Shown here: positions 34,757-46,617 of the stretch, piece by piece
How the letters are laid out: each line of letters opens with the position of its first letter
How positions within the stretch are numbered: the stretch's first letter is position 1
NCBI GenBank assembly: GCA_964036665.1
Contig: OZ038532.1
Coordinates: 16,820,537 to 16,884,536, forward strand
DNA length: 64,000 nucleotides
DNA from: Gordius sp. MW1
Lineage: Eukaryota > Nematomorpha > Gordioida > Gordea > Gordiidae
Direction: 5' to 3'
Made by a program: the position numbers and the translations under genes
Notes under the pieces: generated by a model
What the model was told of the DNA's origin: nothing
The model's input: the letters and a program-made list of their open reading frames with translations, nothing else
Databases searched by the model: none

Positions 34757-34786
34757 ACTATATAATATTTAAGAAAATAAATAAGA

Positions 34787-34945
34787 CTAATAACTTAATT
34801 TATAAATCGGGAAAAAAATAAGTAAAATAGAACAATAAATTATGTTGAGTTCTATTGTTTGGTTAAAATTTCCCTTAAAATGGTGCTTTCCTACTTGCTA
34901 AAAAATTATCAGCTCTGCAGTTTATGGTTTTACTTTTATTAGTCT
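34787..34945. repeat. Dispersed repeat with AGACTAATAA ends, copy 2
   Basis: Bounded by AGACTAATAA and TTATTAGTCT, about 155 bp, non-coding; reverse match to 28990-29125. Confidence 0.5.
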
Positions 34946-35061
34946 ATAATAAATCATAACTGTTGACAAATCCGAGTCAACTGACAACCATACAACTGAG
35001 CAAAATGTCGTCGTTAAGGTACCATGGCTAAATGCCACACGCCTAAATGAAACAGGTGCCC

Positions 35062-35600
35062 TATCAACTCGCCGAAAACCATCTCGCCGAATTTAATGTC
35101 CCCCGGTTAAAAAAGGTCCCCTAATTTAAAATCGTCCCCCAGAGGACCATTTTTAACCGCGGGACATTAAATTCGGCGAGATGGTTTTTGGCAAGTTGAC
35201 GGGCTACCAATGAAACACAATCTCACATCTCACGATGCTTTTAAAACGGCACCCGGTCAAAGTAGCAGAAAAAAAGCAGCCAAATTGGTCAGAATTGATC
35301 AGGATTGGTCAGGATTTAACATAGAATTAAGTTTTAACCTATAATTATGCAGTACTTTAGGGTTAGGGTTATAATTATGCAGTACTTTAGGGTTAGGATT
35401 ATAATTATGCAGTACTTTAGGGTTAGGGTTGTTTATTGTTTCGACTTTTCTGCTACTTTTTCATCATTCTGCTACTTTGACCCTGATTCCGGGGGACATT
35501 AAATTCGGCGAGATGGTTTTCGGCAAGTTGACGGGCCACCAATGAAACACAATCTCACATCTCACGATGCTTTTAAAACATATGAACGATTCAGTTGCAT
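35062..35600. repeat. Hairpin element split by a telomere-like MITE
   Basis: 35062-35200 is a palindrome (AACTCGCCGAAAACCATC .. GATGGTTTTTGGCAAGTT) with GGTCCCC/GGGGACC type inner arms. About 90 bp of it (35157-35245) is repeated at 35492-35578. Between the copies, about 35252-35480, lies a MITE with ends GGTCAAAGTAGCAGAA / TTCTGCTACTTTGACC and three 27-bp tandem units containing TTTAGGGTTAGGGTT. Relatives lie at 39125-39345, 36350-36470 (reverse, partial) and 61560-61650 (partial). Confidence 0.65.
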
Positions 35601-36960
35601 TTGACAAAAAAGCAAAAAACTAATAAATGTCTACGAAAATGCATTTTCGATTGAAATGTGTGCATCTAACGAGTGGGGGTCAAAGGAGCTCATCAGGAAA
35701 AAAAGGAGCACACTTTGTTTATTGAAAATAAATCAAGGCAAAACTATCAAACCTATTTCTAAGAAGAATTTGCACAAAGAAGGGTGTATTAATTTTAAAA
35801 TAACCCTAACCCACAGTCCCTCATTTTTTTAAAAAAACATATCATCTCATAAAATGTCAATATACATCATGCAATTATATCACATGTATATAAACAAAAT
35901 GATACAATAAAATCTTTTCATACATGATTGACTTTTATTATAAGTATGAAAAAACATCAGGATAAATAAAATATGTAATTTTATAAATATCCATAGTTGG
36001 TATCTAAAAAATATAAGTGCTTAATTATACAATAAAATCTTTCCATACATAAATGACTTTTATTATAAGTATAACATCAGGATAAGGTATTTGCTAAAAC
36101 AATATGTTAAATTCTGATATACATGATGAGAAATGTTCCAATACAATCTTTATATATTCATATATTTACTTGTTATGATTTCACTAGGACATGTTAATAT
36201 AAAATATTTTGTGCTAAGACAATATGTTAAATTCTGATGAATAATATGAGATAAGTTCCAATAAATTCTCTAAAAATTTATGTATATATTACTTGTTACA
36301 AATTCAAATTCACCATATCAAAAAACCCCGAGCAAATCTGAGCAATCATTACGAGTTTCGCTCCAATTTCTGTGCTCCTTTGACCGGTTCCCCATCTAAC
36401 CCTAACCTAAAACCCCGACCTAAAACACTAACCCTAACCCTCCTGACCAATCTTGATCTCACCAATTTTTGGTTTGTAGAGGTTGAGAAACCCGAGCTTT
36501 ATCAATAGATCCATAGTTTGGATAAGCTATTATGAAGATAAGATATAATAATCATAAACATTACTTGTATGGGGAATGTGGTCATAATTTTTTGTTATAA
36601 TACATTTTTCGTCTCTGTAAACCCCTCTCGAGGAGTATTTTCGTTAAATATTTATAGACTTTTGTCAGTTGATTTTTTGTCAGTTGATTTTTTGTCGAAT
36701 GATTATATACGGCTTTTAAAACCCTTTCAAGTCAACCCACAAACGGTCAGCTCACAAATCGTTAACAGGAGTTAACGATCGTTAACCCTTTTTGTCATTT
36801 TAATTCCCACGCATTTTTAACATTTCCTTCTCCGCTTTTTCAATATTCCATGTCTATTGAATTTATATTATCCCCATATCAAAAACCAATGGTATTTGGT
36901 GATTTTCAATACGTCAATATAAAAGTGGGGGAAAAAATGCAGAAATACTATAGATGTAGG
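35601..36960. other. AT-rich DNA, no gene
   Basis: Scattered CCCTAACCC words at 36395-36440 belong to a partial copy of the GGTCAAAGTAG MITE. 35880-36290 has loosely repeated blocks (TACAATAAAATCTTT and ATATGTTAAATTCTGAT occur twice each). No coding support. Confidence 0.4.
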
Positions 36961-37136
36961 CATGGGCGTAGCCAAGGGGGGGCAGGGAGGGGCGGCTGCC
37001 CCCCTCTAAATCCAAAAAATTGTTAAAATTCATTAAAATTATGGCTAAAATTTCAAAAAATGTTCATTTTTCCCCTCCCTAAGCATCCTTAAATCATTAT
37101 TGCCCCCCTCTAATTCCAAAGCTGGCTACGCCCATG
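36961..37136. mobile_element. hAT-type MITE, TIR CATGGGCGTAGCCA, copy 2
   Basis: 176 bp, reverse orientation to 5659-5836, with the perfect 8-bp target duplication GATGTAGG (36953-36960, 37137-37144). Confidence 0.88.
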
Positions 37137-37229
37137 GATGTAGGACCAAAAAATGTGGAGCTAGAGCAATTTTACATAATGCCCAATTTAACCTGACATA
37201 CCAACATGACGATATCCCACATAGAAGAA

Positions 37230-37505
37230 TGATATAAAAATTAATTCTATTTCTTATAGCTTCCCTTAACTTACCCTTTCAAATTCCTTCATATTCACCA
37301 TTGCAGACCCTCACCATTCAAAATGTAACAAGTAAGTTTAGAGTTAACTATTAGATTGATTCAAACTTTTTTAATTCTATTTCTTATAGCCTCCCCTAAC
37401 TTACCCTTTCAAATTCCTTCATGTTCACCATTGCAGACCCTCAACATTCAAAATGTAAAAAGTAAGTTTAGAGTTAACCATTAGATTGATTCAAACTTTT
37501 TTAGA
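37230..37505. repeat. ~135-bp tandem duplication
   Basis: Two near-identical copies of a unit running from TTCTATTTCTTATAGC(T/C)TCCC to ATTAGATTGATTCAAACTTTTTTA. Confidence 0.85.
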
Positions 37506-37638
37506 TATTATCCAAAATGTACGGGCTAATAATAGTGCCAGTCATAACCCTTCCATCATCAATAAATTGTAAGATATGTTTGAAAAGAATATATTAACAA
37601 AATATGTTGGGCATATTTTAGTGTATGTATGTAATTAG

Positions 37639-38046
37639 GTTTAAGACTCAGGTATTTTTTATACCACTTAAAATATAATCCTTTATTAAAATGTTTTAGT
37701 GTAAACTTATGCTTTAATGTAAATTTACTTATGTTTGTATAGGTTTAAGACTTAGGTATTTTTTTTTCCACTTAAAATATAATCCTTTATTAAAATGTTT
37801 TAGTATAAACTTATGCTTTAATGTAAATTTACTTATGTTTGTATAGGTTAAAGACTTAGGTATTTTTTATACCACTTAAAGTATAACCCTATTTTAAAAT
37901 ATTTTAATGTAAACTTATGCTTTAATGTAAATTTACTTATGTTTGTATAGGTTTAAGACTTAGGTATTTTTTATACCACTTCAAGTATAACCCTATTTTA
38001 AAATATTTTAATGTAAACTTATGCTTTAATGTAAATTTACCTATGT
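37639..38046. repeat. ~104-bp tandem repeat, four units
   Basis: Each unit reads roughly GTTTAAGACTTAGGTATTTT..CCACTTAAA..TTTTAATGTAAACTTATGC..TTACTTATGTTTGTAT. AT-rich and non-coding. Confidence 0.85.
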
Positions 38047-39120
38047 TTAAGTTTAATCATTTCAAATTTAATTCTTTCTAAATCATGTTAGGTAATGTCT
38101 CACAAGTCCAGTCCGGGGACCTCTACCTTTAATAACTTCATCTTTATTTATGAATAACTCCCTTAATTGGATTTATTTAATTATGTTGACCATGTATCTA
38201 AATATATGCATCTACAAAGTCATGAATTGCCATTAGAAATCTACATTTAGAATTGCACAATATATTCTTAGTCAATTTAGTGTTTTTAAGTGATTTTATC
38301 AAAAAAATTAAATGTATATATCAACCATATTATTGCAACTTTTTTAAGTAGTTAAATAACAAGCTATTTATAAACTCTTGCAATTAAACTCATCATAAAA
38401 GCTAAAATATTAACGATTTGCACTCCAATCTTTAAGTAATTAAATAGGAATACAATTTGCACTCCAATATACAACATACTATATTATTGCATCTTCTTTA
38501 AGTAGGTAAATATTTAGTTAAATTAAACTTTAAAAATGTCATGTTGATATAGATTTTTAGGGTTAGAAGCTAAGTTATTTTCAATTTTCCCAGTATGTGT
38601 ACAATATAAGTTTTTAAGTATAAGATTTCTAATACATACCAAAATGTAATGTTTATATAGGTTTTTAGGGTCAAGAGCTCAGTTATTTTTAAATTTCCTA
38701 ATATGGTACAGAAGTATCTAAGTTTAAGATTTTTAATATTTACCAAATGTTTATGTCATGTTTATTAAGATTTTTAGGGTTAGAAACTGATTTTCTGTAT
38801 CATAAAAGATCAACACAGTCTTTTGTTTACGGCTATAATTATATCACTTCAACGTTTAAAATTACCTTAAAAGCTAACAGATTATACAACTTACAGTCTA
38901 ATATCCAATTTTCTATTATTTTCTGATATCTTAGATTAATATATATAGTACAACTATTCCCTACAAAGAAAAATACAATATTATCCATTTATTCGCCAAT
39001 ATAAAATGATCTATCATATTCTTGCATCTTATTTAAGTAGTTATGTGGAATTTATAGCCTTTTAAACTATATTACGCAAATTTAATTTTAAAATCATATG
39101 TTTTAAAACTATTTAACGGG
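38047..39120. repeat. AT-rich DNA with reverse units of the ~103-bp satellite
   Basis: 38545-38790 contains about three degenerate units (TTTTTAGGGTTAGAAGCTAA, AAGATTTCTAATACATACC, AAATGT) that are the reverse complement of the satellite at 46618-48075. The rest is featureless AT-rich DNA. Confidence 0.6.
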
Positions 39121-39124
39121 AACC

Positions 39125-39345
39125 GGTCAAAGTAGCAGAAAAGCAGCCAAATTGGTCAGAACTGGTGAGAACTCATCAAGATCACGATTGGTCAGGAGGG
39201 TTAGGGTTAGTGTTTTAGGTCAGAGTTTTAAATTAGGGTTAGATGCACATCAAATTCCCTCCCAATTTGAGATTTAATTTTCATATATTGATTATCTAAA
39301 AGTCATATTTTTCTGCTACTTTTTCATCATTCTGCTACTTTGACC
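39125..39345. mobile_element. MITE with GGTCAAAGTAGCAGAA ends
   Basis: About 221 bp, ends GGTCAAAGTAGCAGAA and TTCTGCTACTTTGACC. It contains GGGTTAGGGTTAGTG and a TTGGTCAG repeat near its left end. Target duplication unclear. A related copy lies at 35252-35480. Confidence 0.65.
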
Positions 39346-41379
39346 CCTATCCCTATTAACAAATACGACATCCATCAATCGTTAACCCTTAATTTGTGAG
39401 TTGTACTTTTGTAGGCTGACTCGAATTCTTTTAAAACATATGAACATACGATTATAAAATTAAATTTGCATAATGTTAGAATGAGTATAAATATAAAAAG
39501 CTATAAATAGAACAATATTTAACAACTTAAAAAAAATGCATGAATGTGATAGATTATTTTATATTGAAGTATAAATGGATAATATTGCAGTTTTCTTTGT
39601 AAGGTAAGAATGGCCCAATATTTATTAATATAAGAATATAATAGAATATTGTAAATCAGAGTGTAAATTGTATAATATGCCAGCTTTTAAAGTCAATTTA
39701 AACGCTGAAGTGATATAATTATAGCCGTAAACTAATTTTAATCCCAAATTCTTACATTTAACGTTGTATCCACTTTGTATGCAACATTCATCCTAAAAAA
39801 GCTGAGTAAAGCCGCCAGCATCTGTTATTAATCACAACTTTTTTAGAAATACACTTAAAAAATTTTAATTATAAATTTAGTGGGGGTCAGAAATAATTAC
39901 ACCCTTCAAAAAAATCAAATATTGCTGCAGACTGTGCTGATCTTTTATAGGTTCCCCCGCATAATCCCGAAAACGCAGAATCCCGAATTGCGAAACTACG
40001 TTTTTCCGCCATTTTCACATATGGAAAATTTGGAAAACTCTTTAACTATTGCAAATCAAGATAATAAAGAGAATATAAGTAAGCTTTATTATGCAAGTAT
40101 ACACATATTGTTATAGGTTTTAAAAAATCTAAAGAAAAAATGATATAGTCACTTTCAAAAAGTTTGGTAAGATGGGACAAGTATACTGTAATTGCAGCAC
40201 TACAGTATATGTAAATGCCCAGGAAGAGCTGTCCATAGATATAATAATTTCTGATAACATCAGAACATTCCCAAAATTGTATACAAAAACAAAATCTCCA
40301 AAGTAAGAAACTTAAAAGTTTTTTAATACAAATTTAGCTTTGAATGAAAAAACAAAGTGTTATGGTTATAGAAAATATCATAGAAAATCAAGAAAGTAAG
40401 ATATGTCTAACCCTAACCCTAAGGTGCAATTTTATTAAACTCAGTGGATGATATATAATACCAAGTAATGTCACGTGATTTATCATAGACATTAACTGTT
40501 AGTTACTATTAACTATTAAATTTATTGTAAATAGATTCTAACAATAATGATGCGTAGATGCATGACCAAACATGAATTAAGTATCAAATATATGAAACAG
40601 ATCAGAAAAGAAGAAAATTATCCTATGAGAAAATTTGGACTTAAAGCTTGATTACATTTATTTATTACATCCAATAAAGATAATATCAATTGTATTAGTT
40701 CTAATTAAGTCTATATACATAAGCTAAATATTTGTTTAAATAGTTTTCTAAGCTTAAGCTTTATAAAGTTTGTCAATGATATAACAGAATTTACATTAAC
40801 TCTTTTTTCATATAGTATAACCCTAACCCTATATAAGATTACTTATGAGATGTTAGTAATGTCACATAATTGATTATCATAGACTATTAACTGTTAGTTA
40901 CTATTAACTAGTGTTGTAAAAACGGCTGGCTGGTTTTTCCCAGCGTATTGCTAAGCTTAGTTGTTGGCGTTTTTTTTCACCCAACCTTTTCAGTGTTAGG
41001 TGAATTTTCTTGGGAGGGCTTTGGCGTTTGGCGTTTTCGTAAAAAACACCCAAAGCGTTTTGGGTGTTTTTTTTTGGGGCACCTTTGGCGTTTAGGTTTG
41101 GGTGTATTAAAGAGCTAAAGGGTTTGGGTGGATAATATTATTAACCTTTTGGTTTAGTTTTGGTCGTTTTGGGTTGGGCATACAAATATATCAATTTGTT
41201 TATCATATTTGTGTATTTAGATTTAGGTAATGAACTTTTAATTTAAGAAAATAAAAATAAATGTATCATGACGTCACAATCTAGTAAATTCAGTAAATTA
41301 TAATTAATTATTATGCATTATAGAAGTAGGTAGTAAATTAATATGTTTTATTTATGAAAAAAATTTGTGAAGATTTGCC

Positions 41380-43110
41380 CCCCCCCCCTTATTTTTTACC
41401 CTCTTTCTCACCTGGGGAGGAACGGCGGGCAGGTGGGGTGTTTGCCCCCCCCCCCCCCCTAATTTTTTACCCTCTTTCTGGTGCGGGGGAGAGGGGGGCA
41501 TTTTGCCCCCCCCCCCTAATTTTTTACCCTCTTTCTGATGCGGGGGAGAGGGGGGTGTTTTGCCCCCCCCCTAATTTTTTACCCTCTTTCTGATGTGGGG
41601 GAGAGGGGGGCATGGGGGGTGTTTTGCCCCCCCCCCCCCCACCTAATTTTTCACCCTCTTTCTGATGTGGGGGAGAGGGGGGGGGCATGGGGGGTGTATT
41701 GCCCCCCTGTCCCCCCTACTTTTTTACCCTCTTTCTGATGCGAGGGAGAGGGGGGTGTTTTGCCCCCCGCCACCTAATTTTTTACCCTCTTTCTGATGTG
41801 GAGGAGAGGGGGGGCATGGGGGGTGTATTGCCACCCCCCCCCCCTAATTTTTTACCCTCTTTCTGATGCGAGGGAGAGGGGGGCAATGGGGTGTTTTGCC
41901 CCCCCCCCCTAATTCTTTACCCTCTTTCTGATGCGGGGGGCAGGGGGGTGTTTTGCCCCCCCCTAATTTTTTACCCTCTTTCTGATGCGGGGGGGGGGGG
42001 GGGGGCAGGGGGGTGTTTTGCCCCCCTCCCCCTAATTTTTTACCCTCTTTCTGATGCGAGGAAAAGGGGGGTGTTTTGCCCCTCCCCCTAATTTTTTACC
42101 CTCTTTCTGATGTGGGGGAGAGGGGGGCATGGGGGGTGTTTTGCCCCCCCCCCCCGAATTTTTTACCCTCTTTCTGATGCGAGGGAGAGGGGGGGGGGCA
42201 GGGGGTGTTTTGCCCCCCTCCCCCCTAATTTTTTACCCTCTTTCTGATGCGGGGGAGAGGGGGGGCAGGGGGTGTTTTGCCCCTTCCTAATTTTTTACCC
42301 TCTTTCTTAAGTGGTGGAGAGGGGGCAGGGGGTGTTTTGTCCCCCCCCTCCCCCCTAATTTTTTAACCCTCTTTCTGATGCGAGGAAAAGGGGGGTGTTT
42401 TGCCCCTCCCCCTAATTTTTTACCCTCTTTCTGATGTGGGGGAGAGGGGGGCATGGGGGGTTTTTGCCCCCCCCCCCCCAATTTTTTACCCTCTTTCTGA
42501 TGCGAGGGAGAGGGGGGTGGAAGGGGGGTGTTTTGCCCCTTCCTAATTTTTTACCCTCTTTCTTAAGTGGGGGAGAGGGGGCAGGGGGTGTTTTGTCCCC
42601 CCCCCCTCCCCCCTAATTTTTTTACCCTCTTTCTTAAGTGGGGGAGAGGGGGCAGGGGGTGTTTTGTCCCCCCCCCCTCCCCCCTAATTTTTTACCCTCT
42701 TTTTGATGTGGAAGAGAGGGGGGGCATAGGGGGTGTTTTGCCCCCCCTAATTATTTACCCTCTTTCTGATCCGGAGGAGAGGGGGGCATGGGGGGTGTTT
42801 TGCCCCCCCCCCAATTTTTTACCCTCTTTCTGATGCGGGGGAGAGGGGGGGGGGGGCAGGGGGGTGTTTGGCCCCCCTCCCCCCTAATTTTTTACCCTCT
42901 TTCTGATGCGAGGGAGAGGGGGCTGGCAGGGGGGTGTTTTACACCTCCCCTAATTTTTTACCCTCTTTCTGATGCGGGGGAGAGGGGGGGGGCATGGGGG
43001 GTGTTTTGTCCCCCCCCCCCTTATTTTTTACCCTCTTTCTGATGCCGGGGAGAGGGGGGGGGGTGAATCGGCCCTCTTCTTATTTTTTACTCTCTTTCTC
43101 ACCCGGGGGG
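41380..43110. repeat. G/C-run minisatellite, left arm of foldback copy 1
   Basis: About two dozen units of 55-75 bp: a C-run of 7-15, TAATTTTTTACCCTCTTTCTGATG, then GGGGGAGAGGGGGGCATGGGGGGTGTTTTG. Each GGGGGG-TGTTTTG-CCCCCC can close as a hairpin, and several G-runs per unit permit quadruplexes. The Pro/Gly-rich open frames crossing it are by-products of the period. Confidence 0.9.
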
Positions 43111-44409
43111 GGGGACCGGAAAGCCCTTTTTAACCCTTTCAAAATATTTTTGTGAATTTTTGCGGTCACGGTGGTGACAAATGTCATAATCAACATTTTA
43201 TATTGAAATTAGTATTTTTTTTGAAAATAGACTTCTTATATTTATGTTCTACTATTATAAAAAATATTTTTGGGAAGATTTGCGGTCACAGTGGAGACAA
43301 ATGTCTTAATCAACATTTTCTATTGAAATTTTTTTTTTTTTTGAAAATTGATTTATTATATGACAAAGATTTTCTAATATTCGAAAATATATTTTTGAAG
43401 ATTTGCGGTCAACAATTGTCTTAATATACCATATCAATTAAAATAAATTTTTTAATTTAACTTCATTTAAGAATAAGCTGTATTATTAAATATAATATTA
43501 ATATGAAATTTTACCAATTTAAAAAAATTTGCCATCACGGGTGAGTAAGTTTTACTATTTAAGTTATCTGGGCATTTAATGGAAAAACTTAAGGTATTTC
43601 CAAAAAGCATATCATGCTATTAATTACTATGCTTTCACAAGACAAGGCACCAACACTCTACGTCCTGTTGACTTAGACCTCGCGTTTATAATGCTAAGGA
43701 TCATAAAAAAAATCGGACTTTTCTGAGTAACAAAAATGAGTTAAGCATCTTAATTAAAATTGTTGCTTATTATTTAATAAGAAACTTAATTTTCTTATTG
43801 CTTATGACTTAATTAGTAGTTGACATAATAAAAAAAAGTTTAATTTTCATTAATTTTATTTATAATAATATGATTCGCAACTTCTACATACCTTGATATG
43901 TTACGTTAAAAAAGAAATGAATGTAAAATGATGTAATAAAGAGCCTAGCCAGCCCACGCCACACCATGCCTTGTTGTGCCATGATTTTTTTATATATTTA
44001 GTTTAGTACTTATCTTAAATCTGATAGGTTGCGCATGCATTGCAACGAGAAAGGGAGAGAGAGGGTGGATTAGTACATGAACATGTACATGATACATGGG
44101 AGTGGTGATATGTCGAGTCGCGCGGTATGCCGTTCTCTCATATTGAAAATATAGTTTAAATATAAAATAAAAGGGATATTATATAATTAATAAGTCTTTA
44201 TCTTTTACAAGAGGCGAGGAATTCAAAATATATTTAAATTAAATTTTGTGATTAAAATTGCTATTGCCGGGAATATTTAAATGGGGGTCTGTTAGCTGTC
44301 ATTAATTTAGAATGAATTAAAATATTAATTTTTAATTGAAGGATTGAATTCAAAATCTGCTCTCGAATGGCCAGATAAATCTCACTTTATAATCGTTTTC
44401 TATTTATTG
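43111..44409. other. Core of foldback copy 1
   Basis: Begins with three ~115-bp repeats around GATTTGCGGTCACAGTGG and CAACATTTTCTATTGAAATT (43140-43420), then unique AT-rich DNA and a short GAGAGAGAGGGTGG stretch near 44055. It is nearly identical to 57235-58590 in the second copy. No coding frame or transposase motif is visible. Confidence 0.7.
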
Positions 44410-45590
44410 AAAACACCCCACCTGCACCCCTCTCCCCCGCATCAGAAAGAGGGTAAAAAATTGGGGGGGGGGGGGGGGGGAGGGGGCAAAACACCTCCTG
44501 CCCCCCTTCTCCCTCGCATCAGAAAGAGGGTAAAAAATTGAGGGGGGGGGGCAAACATCCCCCATGCCCCCCCTCTCCCCCGCATTAGAAAGAGGGTAAA
44601 AAAGGGGGGGGGGCAAAACACCCCCCATGCCCCCCCCCCCTCTCCCCCACATTAGAAAGAGGGTAAAAAATAGGGGGGGGGGGCAAAACACCCCCCATGC
44701 CTCCCTCTCGCCCGCATTAAAAGAGGGTAAAAAATTAGGGGGGGGGGCAAAACACCCCCCATGCCCCCCTCTCCCCCGCATTAGAAAGAGGATAAAAAAT
44801 TAGGGGGGGGCAAAACACCCCTTGCCCCCCCCCCTCTCCCTCGCATCAGAAAGAGGGTAAAAAATTAGGGGGGGGGGGCAAAACACCCCCCATGCCCCCC
44901 CCCCTCCCCGCATTAGAAAGAGGATAAAAAATTAGGGGGGGGGGAGGGGCAAAAGACTCCTTGCCCCCCTCTCTCCCTCGCATCAGAAAGAGGGTAAAAA
45001 ATGGGGGGGGGGGCAAAACACCCCCCATGCCCCCCTCTCCCCCGCGGCAAAACACCCCCATGCTTCCCTCTCCCCCGCATTAAAAAGAGGGTAAAAAACT
45101 AGGGGGGGGGGCATAACACCCCCCCATGCCCCCCTCTCCCCCGCATTAGAAAGAGGATAAAAAATTAGGGGGGGGGGGGCAAAACACCCCCTGCCCCCCC
45201 TCTCCCTCGCATCAGAAAGAGGGTAAAAAATTGGGGGGGGGGGCAAAACACCCCCCATGCCCCCCCTCTCCCCCGGACCAGAAAGAGGGTAAAAAATTAG
45301 GGGGGGGGGCAAAACACCTCCTATGCCCCCCCCTCTCCCCCACATCAGAAAGAGGGTAAAAAATTAGGGGGGGGGGCAAAACACCCCCCATGCCCCCCTC
45401 TCCCCCACATCAGAAAGAGGGTAAAAAATTAGGGGGGGGGGCAAAACACCCCCCATGCCCCCCCCCCTCTCCCCCGCATCAGAAAGAGGGTAAAAAATTA
45501 AGGGGGGGGGGCAAACACCCCACCTGCCCGCCGTTCCTCCCCAGGTGAGAAAGAGGGTAAAAAATAAGGGGGGGGGCAAATCTTCACAAA
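44410..45590. repeat. G/C-run minisatellite, right arm of foldback copy 1
   Basis: The same unit as the left arm in reverse orientation (CATCAGAAAGAGGGTAAAAA then a G-run, GCAAAACACCCCCCATGCCC), in about 17-19 units. It is shorter than the left array, so the arms have changed length independently. Confidence 0.9.
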
Positions 45591-46617
45591 TTTTTTTCAT
45601 AAATAAAACATATTAATTTACTACCTACTTCTATAATGCATAATAATTAATTATAATTTACTGAATTTACTAGATTGTGACGTCATGATACATTTATTTT
45701 TATTTTCTTAAATTAAAAGTTCATTACCTAAATCTAAATACTCAAATATGATAAACAAATTGATATATTTGCATGCCCAACCCAAAACGACCAAAACTAA
45801 ACCAAAAGGTTAATAATATTATCCACCCAAACCCTTTAGCTCTTTAATACACCCAAACCTAAACGCCAAAGGTGCCCCAAAAAAAACACCCAAAACGCTT
45901 TGGGTGTTTTTTACAAAAACGCCAAACGCCAAAGCCCTCCCAAGAAAATTCACCTAACACTGAACTGAAAAGGTTGGGTGAAAAAAAACGCCAACGCTTG
46001 CAGGCAACCAATAGAAACCCTTGGTTTTTTACAACACTACTATTAACTATTAAATTTATTATAAATAGATTCTAACAATAATGATGCGTAGATGCATGAC
46101 CAAACATGAATTAAGTATCAAATCTAAGAAACAGATCAGAAAAGAAGAAAATTATCCTATGAGAAAATTTGCACTTTACATTTATTTATTACATCCAATA
46201 AAGATAAAATCAATTGTATTGTAGTTCTAACTAAATAAACATAATCTAAATATATATTTAATATAATAGTTTTCTAAGCTTAATGATTCCAACAACTTCA
46301 ACTAATGATTTCATATTTTCTAACCTAGAAATATTTATTTTTCTTAGTAAGGTTACTTGTGAGATGTCATTCTATCATTTTTAAAATAATGATTCCAAAC
46401 TTCAACTAATGATTTCATATTTTCTAACCTAGAAATAATTTATTTTTCTTAGTAAGGTTACTTGTGAGATTTCATTCTATCATGATTTCATATATAAATG
46501 TTAAAATGAAACCAATTGAAAAATATCATATGGTAATTTCAAATCGTAGCCATAGCCTTATCGTAGTTTCGGGATTGTGCGGTTTCGGGAATATGCGGGG
46601 TTCCCCTTTTATAATAT

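Larger units (their letters stand above)
40909..46039. mobile_element. hAT-type foldback element with G/C-run arms, copy 1
   Basis: 5131 bp, starting TAGTGTTGTAAAAACGGCT and ending with the complement, ...TTACAACACTA. An 8-bp target duplication CTATTAAC lies at 40901-40908 and 46040-46047. The whole element is a giant inverted repeat: outer arms ~470 bp (subterminal CACCCAAA/TTTGGGTG and GGCGTTT words), then minisatellite arms (41380-43110 left, 44410-45590 right), then a ~1.3-kb non-repeated core. No coding frame of its own. TAGTG ends and the 8-bp duplication indicate hAT mobilisation; the arm structure is foldback-like. Confidence 0.9.
39950..46605. mobile_element. MULE remnant, copy B, interrupted by a foldback element
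   Basis: Ends are GGTTCCCCCGCATAATCCCG and (right, reversed) GGGAACCCCGCATATTCCCG. The 8-bp target duplication CTTTTATA lies at 39942-39949 and 46606-46613. It is reversed relative to copy A (4458-6117) and shares non-coding blocks with it (for example GCCCAGGAAGAGCTGT near 40217). Without the nested 5131-bp hAT element plus its 8-bp repeat, it is about 1.52 kb. A stretch around 40480-40560 is repeated at 40850-40908, and 46285-46490 holds a ~105-bp duplication. No transposase frame survives. Confidence 0.75.

Noticed and set aside
35361-35430. TTAGGG runs as a chromosome end
   Set aside because: They are short, interrupted and inside a MITE; sequence continues on both sides.
37639-38046. 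Exon array or short gene in the 104-bp repeats
   Set aside because: Units contain stops in all frames and are near-identical tandem copies.
41354-43042. Overlapping Pro/Gly/Leu-Phe-Tyr-rich open frames
   Set aside because: They are translations of a G/C-run minisatellite whose period happens to avoid stops; mirrored frames occur on the other strand and in 44404-45600, 56466-57345 and 58673-58870.
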